64,000 bases of DNA from Chimonanthus salicifolius. Taxonomy: Eukaryota; Streptophyta; Magnoliopsida; Laurales; Calycanthaceae. How positions within the stretch are numbered: position 1 is the first letter of the stretch; each line of letters begins with the position of its first letter. Positions 59,131-64,000 of this stretch are shown piece after piece. The translations under genes and the position numbers were made by a program. The stretch is taken from contig CM023536.1 of the NCBI GenBank assembly GCA_013350335.1, positions 11,785,520 through 11,849,519 on the forward strand, read 5' to 3'. The notes under the pieces are model-generated. The model saw nothing but the letters and a program-made list of their open reading frames with translations. It was not told the DNA's origin and searched no databases.

Positions 59131-59207
59131 TGGCCATTGCAGCAATTCCTCAAATAATATATTCTGTTTCTAAACAATCAAGAATGATTTGTGCAGAAGA
59201 AGCATAC

Positions 59208-59933
59208 CATCATCTTCCAAGCAAGATACCCAATTGGCCCACCTCTATTGCTCTCTCTGTCATCCACTGTATAGTCAACTCCTCGACGCAAAATATCCTT
59301 CACAAATGCCACTGCCTCCGCTTTCTTCTCCATCTCCCAATACACAGAAACCACCTTCTCAATCATGCTAAACCTTGGCTTCAGTCCTACACACTCCATA
59401 TCCTTAAGCAATCCAACAACGTCATCCACCCCGCTATCATCTCTAACCATCTTCTCAATCCAACCACACATTATTGAGACCATCAATTCCATCGTCTCCC
59501 CATCGACAAGGTTCTCTTTTCGGAGCCAATCAAATACCTCCAGTGCACACCAAGAATCCCTTCCTTCTTGTGAGAAATATACCAGAACAAGCTGCATTTC
59601 ACGGAGAGAAAGATGGGCATTCATGTCTTCAAGCACATCAGCTGGATCCCTTGTCATCCGCTCCAATTCTTCAATTGCTTGATAGAAACCATCACCAATT
59701 CCACCATTTTCCTCTTCTTCTTCTTCAGAGGTGGGCAAAAAATGGTCCAACTCAATAGAATTCAACGGTCTGATGTTTCGGGGAATGCAAAAACTGGTGT
59801 TGAACAGGGGCTTTTGCATTCTTAGAGAAATGGTGGAAGGGGAACTTAAGGAAATTTTGTGACTGAACGGGGAAGTGATCCAAAACCGACGTTGGGTATC
59901 AGTCGGAGAGGCTAACCAGTGAATCGTAGCCAT
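59208..59933 (-). CDS. PPR protein, exon 1 (At2g30100-like)
   Basis: 242 codons from the ATG at 59933 to the donor ATGATG/GTATGC at 59207. The first 55 residues are rich in Ser, Thr and Arg and poor in acidic residues (SPSTISLRMQKP), as expected of a chloroplast transit peptide. An acidic run (EEEEEE) and helical repeat-like segments follow, including MTRDPADVLEDMNAHLSLRE, YFSQEGRDSWCALEVFDWLR and GLKPRFSMIEKVVSVYWEME. The exon ends in GPIGYLAWKMM. No stop or frameshift is seen. Exon 2 lies 10.9 kb away at 47514-48287. The gene is likely functional if the long intron is spliced. Confidence 0.9.
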
Positions 59934-60049
59934 TGACTTCTGTCTTCTTTTTCCTTGTTAGGAGGGAAGGGGGATTGAATTCAAAGTATTATTTGAATTT
60001 CATATCATGGTTTATATTGAGAGTATGGAGAAGAAATCTGTAAGAAGGG

Positions 60050-60700
60050 ATTTGGGAATTTTTTTTGGGTGTGGACTGGATTTGGAGAATTTTGGATTCT
60101 GGAACAGTGGAAATGTGAAGAAAGAATAAGGGGAGCTTTGGTTTTAGAATTCCCTCATGGGGGTTATGAATTGGATTTGGAGGTTTACCATTTATGGGTT
60201 AAGGGAAATTTGAAGAAAGAAACAAGGTTTTTGGTTTAAGGACTTCTGGCTTCAATTTTCTTCAAATTTGAGGCTTTTGGCTTCTGGACATGGGAAATTC
60301 GAAGAACGAAAGAAAGGTTTTGGTTTCAAGACTTCAAGTTTTAGAATTTTGAGGAATTTGGTTTCTGGGGTCGGAAATATGTGGACAGAGGAAGACGGGT
60401 ATTGGTTTCTCGACTCCAAGGTTATGGGTTTCCTTCAATTTTAAGGAATTTGGTTTCAAGACATCTGGGTCTGAGTTTTCAACAATCAACAAATTTCAAG
60501 AATTGGGTTTGTGGGGAAGGGAAATTTGAAGAAAGCAGGCTGGGTTTTGGCTTCAGTATTTGTGCTTCTGAGTTTTATTCAATTTCCCGGATGATAAGAA
60601 AAGGGGATTTCTGGTTTCAGGCCTCATGCTTCCGAGTTTTCACCAATTTTGGAGAATATGATTTCTGGAGTATGGGAAATTTGAAGAAAAAGAGGAGGAT
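60050..60700. repeat. Degenerate ~90-bp tandem repeat upstream of the PPR gene
   Basis: About seven imperfect units of 80-105 bp repeat the order GGGAAATTTGAAGAAAG, GGTTTTGGTTTCAAGACTTC, GAGTTTTC, CAATTTT and GAGGAATTTGGTTTCTGG. Clear unit starts are near 60110, 60206, 60292, 60372, 60517 and 60670. The 118-codon frame at 60381-60737 runs through the array and is probably not a gene. The array begins about 120 bp upstream of the PPR ATG, so it overlaps the likely promoter. Confidence 0.7.
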
Positions 60701-61075
60701 TTTTCAGTTTGCGAGCTATTTATCATCTACATGGTGAGGGGAATTTTTTCCTTTCCTTCTCAGTAGAGGAGATGAGTGGATGCTGCCGATTTTGTGTAGA
60801 GGATGAAGGAGAAACGTGTCATGAAAGAGACGCAAGAAATTTAGTTGACGACAGCGACCGTCTTCTCTGTGCCGATTTTTTTCCTTCCCTGTGGCCTGCT
60901 GCTCTCCTCGAGTTAGTTTGGACTTTGGAGTATCGACTCAACTGTAGAAGTATGGCAGGCCAAACCGTATCCGAGTCTAACTCGTTTGAGGGACTGAGTT
61001 ATGCTTATGAGTGCAAGTTGTGTGGGATTAGAAGATTTTTTTTACAAGTAAAGGTGTCTCATCCAACTAGTTCAC

Positions 61076-61078
<3 letters not shown>

Positions 61079-61117
<39 letters not shown>
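61079..61117. repeat. (TA)n microsatellite
   Basis: A run of about 19 TA units. Confidence 0.9.
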
Positions 61118-61120
<3 letters not shown>

Positions 61121-61139
61121 CGACGGGACCTTACTCTTA

Positions 61140-61798
61140 CGTATTTTAAGGAGAGTGGTCTTTCATTAGAATTACCAAGGATTGAATGTGTCTCAACCAC
61201 TAGACCAATTTCTTGAAATTTGTGAGTCATAAATTGTAACACTTAATCGAAATTTGAAATGGATAAATTGAAAATTGATGCAGTTTGACCTTAAATTTGT
61301 TTTAACCAATCTAATCATGTGATTCACCCATGATATCACTATTATCATTAAAATTAAATTCTCTTTGATTTTAAAACATTTTTTCGAGTTATACTTTTAT
61401 TACATAACTCATTGTATTATTTAAGATAAAAATTTCCCTTAAATAATATTTTTTTAAAATTTTAATTGAATTAGACAAAGAGCCATGCATAATTCACTAG
61501 ACTTTTAAATGCCATTGTCATCATCTTTAACATGAATGCCATGTAATCTACTTTGAGTTGGTTCATTGAATTTTTGAATTTTATGTTATTGAATTATTAT
61601 TTCTTATTTAAATTTCATTTTGATTTAATATATGTCCCGTTTTATTGTATTATGTATCCATTCATGTATTTTTACCTCATTTACTTGCTTTTATCTTTTT
61701 ATTTGATCAAAGTATCCAAACTTTTTAGATTACTCGACTAATATTTGAAATATGTAAGAGTGTGACCCTACTCCTCCTTCGTAACCCCAACTCCTTTA
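61140..61798. other. Intergenic, AT-rich
   Basis: At about 61150-61210 the minus strand has GGTCTAGTGGTTGAGACA, which looks like a tRNA A box, and TTCAATCC, a weak B box. This may be a worn SINE. Nothing else is recognised. Confidence 0.35.
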
Positions 61799-62152
61799 AA
61801 TTATTTACTTATTTGTACTTGTATTGAATTTTACTCTTCAATCGATTCAATTTTATATTGCTATTTTTTGTTTTCTTAACTGTATGTTTTAAACTATTTT
61901 AATGAGAGAAAGTGATTTGACAAAATACCCAATAATTGATTAGTATGTGATGTGCATGTCATATCGAATATTAATTATTTATTTGTTTCTACTTGTATTG
62001 GTTTTTACTCTTTAATCGGTTCAATTCTTTATTGCCATTTTTTGTTTTCTTAAGTGCATGTTTAAACTATTTTAATTGGAGAAAGTAATTTGACAAGAAA
62101 TATCCAATAATTAATTAGTATGTGATGTGCATATCATATCGAATATTAACTT
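61799..62152 (+). repeat. Tandem duplication of ~177 bp
   Basis: Two diverged copies (about 61799-61974 and 61975-62152) share TACTTGTATTG, TTTTTTGTTTTCTTAA, TTAGTATGTGATGTGCAT and TCATATCGAATATTAA in the same order. Confidence 0.8.
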
Positions 62153-62159
62153 TGTTAAT

Positions 62160-62860
62160 TAGAAAAATGCACATGTTTTACGCATGAGATTTATTAAAAT
62201 TTTAATTGATAGATACACTAGTCGATCACAAAACATGGATACTTTTGTATGCAGAATTTAGGGAAAAAAAATTATTATGCATAAAGTTGTTATCTAACTT
62301 CTAGAATGTTCTTTTTTAAAACTATTTTTAGCATTTAATTTTCTAAAACCTAAACACAATTGTGATTTTTTTTTTTTTTCCAAATGTTTAAAGGTGAGAT
62401 TGGGTCTCTTTGAAGTGGCGTCTACAAGGAAGCTGTTGAGCCGACCATCTCAAGCCCAATTGATTTAATTGAAAATGATGGGGCTCACTTGGGTGAAAGT
62501 GGTGAATTTATTCTTCAAATTGATGAGAGAATCGATGGAGGCAAAAGATGACCCAATGGGCTTTCTAATGGACTCATTTCCATGTCAAGAAGAGCCCATA
62601 TGAGTTAGATATGGACCAAGGCATGCTATATGGTGTTTCGGGCCTCCAAAGTCCATATTTTGAAGTCCATTTGCTACATACAAGGAGGTGTTACTAATTC
62701 CAGATCACCATCCATGTCCTTACAATGTAGAGGGAATCTCACCAACTTAGAAATACTTGGGGGTCTATAACATATTTGGGAATATGATGTAATAATAATA
62801 AAAAATTTAAAATTTTTAGATAGGATATGTCACTAAGAGATTGATAGGAAATGTAGTTTG
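62160..62860. other. Intergenic, no gene recognised
   Basis: AT-rich with a 13-base T-run at 62368. 62390-62760 is less AT-rich but has no open frame or repeat ends that I can pair. Confidence 0.4.
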
Positions 62861-62869
62861 ACTTGTAAG

Positions 62870-63215
62870 TAGGGGTTGAAAAATCGGTGGGACTGAGATT
62901 TAGGCCGATTTTTCATATCAGCAAAGATCTTCCTCTCTGTTCAATTTTTTTTGGAAATCTCGGTGGCTTTCTTTTCTGAAAAAATTCATTTAAAAAAAAT
63001 AAAAGGCTATTTTTTTAAAAAAATTAAAAATATAAATATGGGCCCGGACCGATATCTAGGCCGATATTCGTCCGATATGGGCAAATATCGGCCGAGATAT
63101 CTGCCGGGCCTACAACCGATATTTGTCTTTTTTTTTAAAAAAGAAGAAGAAGACATCAGCCGATTTTTTTTTTTCTCTGGCTGATATGACGTATTTGTCG
63201 AGATTTAAACCCTGG
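62870..63215. mobile_element. hAT-type MITE
   Basis: A 346-bp element with the perfect 8-bp TSD CTTGTAAG (62862-62869 and 63216-63223). The ends TAGGGGTTGAAAAATC and (minus strand) CCAGGGTTTAAATCTC are imperfect inverted repeats. The interior repeats CCGATAT and CGGCCGA words, like the element at 4801. Confidence 0.83.
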
Positions 63216-63223
63216 CTTGTAAG

Positions 63224-64000
63224 TAGATTTGAGGTACCTAATGAGTTTGATTGAAATCTAATTGAAAGCAAGAGTGCTTTTGGGTCTCTCCTAAGGTGGT
63301 ATCATGTTTATGTTTTCTTTGAATTTCAATTCAGTTTTTCTTTGAATTAATTTAAATTTGCAAATTTTGAATAATAACTATTGTTGCTCTTTTGATGCAG
63401 ATCTGAAATATTCGTTCAAAATTTCCATCCTTGAAACTTGAGATCAACTTTCAGTTCAATCGAATTTAAATTGGTTGAATTACATATACACGATCAATAT
63501 TCGGTTTTAAGCAAAATTCGGGTTAAAACAATTTTATTTTTGTTGAATTTTTTTACTGGTCAAACCTCTTAATACTGAAACAGATCTGACTGAAACAGAT
63601 CTGAGTTAAATCATATTTCATATTGGAAAATCTGAAATACTAGATTTATTCTATCAAATTCAGTAATCTTGACTTATCTAATTAACCAATTTGATTCCAG
63701 CCAAACACTTGGAATTTTCCTTAATTGTTTTTTATTGTTAATGGCGAAACTTATAAAGCTCTTTCACACTTTTGGACATGAATTCTCCACTTGAGTCAGA
63801 TAATTTATTTTTTAATGGTCTGACTAAACTGAGTTTTGAGCATAGCAAAAGTTATATTTTTATAAGTAAATAAATTCAAGTATTATCCATAAAATAATAT
63901 ATTAACATGCACCCCCCAAAAAAGTAACATGAGCTAGACCTCATAAATCAGAATGAAAGAAGAAAAAAAAAAAAAATGGTAAAGCAAACTAGTTTGCCAT
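63224..64000. other. Intergenic to the window end
   Basis: AT-rich; a short direct repeat CTGAAACAGATCTGA occurs at 63577 and 63592. No gene seen. Confidence 0.4.

Larger units (their letters stand above)
48288..59207 (-). other. 10.9-kb intron of the PPR gene
   Basis: Donor GTATGC (59202-59207, minus strand) and acceptor CTCCTTCAG (48288 on) obey the GT-AG rule and keep phase 0. The intron holds a SINE, a hAT-like MITE, a TA-rich tandem duplication, a Copia element with a nested Gypsy and LINE, and a MITE near exon 1. Most of its length is transposon. Confidence 0.88.

Noticed and set aside
1..64000. CRISPR arrays, rRNA genes, endogenous pararetroviruses
   Set aside because: No regularly spaced repeats of the CRISPR kind, no rRNA sequence, and no movement-protein or coat-type motifs next to RT were seen.

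Overview
This window is nuclear DNA from a flowering plant. It holds a plant-specific GRAS factor, a plant PPR gene, Gypsy and Copia LTR retrotransposons, tRNA-derived SINEs, and hAT and Stowaway MITEs, all in an AT-rich background. The species cannot be fixed from the sequence. An intact NSP2-type gene fits a host of arbuscular mycorrhiza. Everything here was read by eye, with no search or alignment run.

Layout. 0-3.8 kb: a 2.96-kb solo Gypsy LTR with a perfect 5-bp target-site duplication (TSD), set in a block rich in TCGA motifs. 4.8-5.2 kb: a hAT MITE. 7.7-8.5 kb: a MAPKKK17/18-type kinase pseudogene. 10.5-11.7 kb: a pseudogene made of a repeated module that I associate with plant BUB1/MAD3-family proteins. 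13.9-15.5 kb: an intact single-exon NSP2-like GRAS gene on the minus strand. 16-19.4 kb: a SINE, a hAT MITE and tandem repeats.

19.73-37.17 kb is a four-level nest. A non-autonomous Copia-like element (TSD GTTAA) contains a solo Gypsy LTR (TSD GAAAA). That LTR contains an 11.9-kb element with arms of about 1.95 kb in inverted orientation (TSD CTTGC). Inside it lies a Tekay-like Gypsy element that has lost its 5' end. Each inverted arm carries the same two host-gene fragments: an O-fucosyltransferase piece and an acidic fragment that I cannot name with confidence. This is the most unusual structure in the window.

37-47 kb: AT-rich DNA with SINEs, a Stowaway MITE, a patch of different composition that may be organellar, and a 729-bp hAT element that has captured the first exon of an amidohydrolase gene. 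47.5-59.9 kb: a two-exon PPR gene on the minus strand (At2g30100-like) with a 10.9-kb intron. That intron holds its own nest: Copia, then a Gypsy element, then a LINE inserted in the Gypsy gag-pro region. 60-64 kb: a degenerate tandem repeat upstream of the PPR gene, a microsatellite, a tandem duplication and another hAT MITE.

Only the NSP2-like gene and the PPR gene look functional. Most of the remaining sequence I can assign is mobile-element DNA of several ages. The TSDs make the order of insertion readable.
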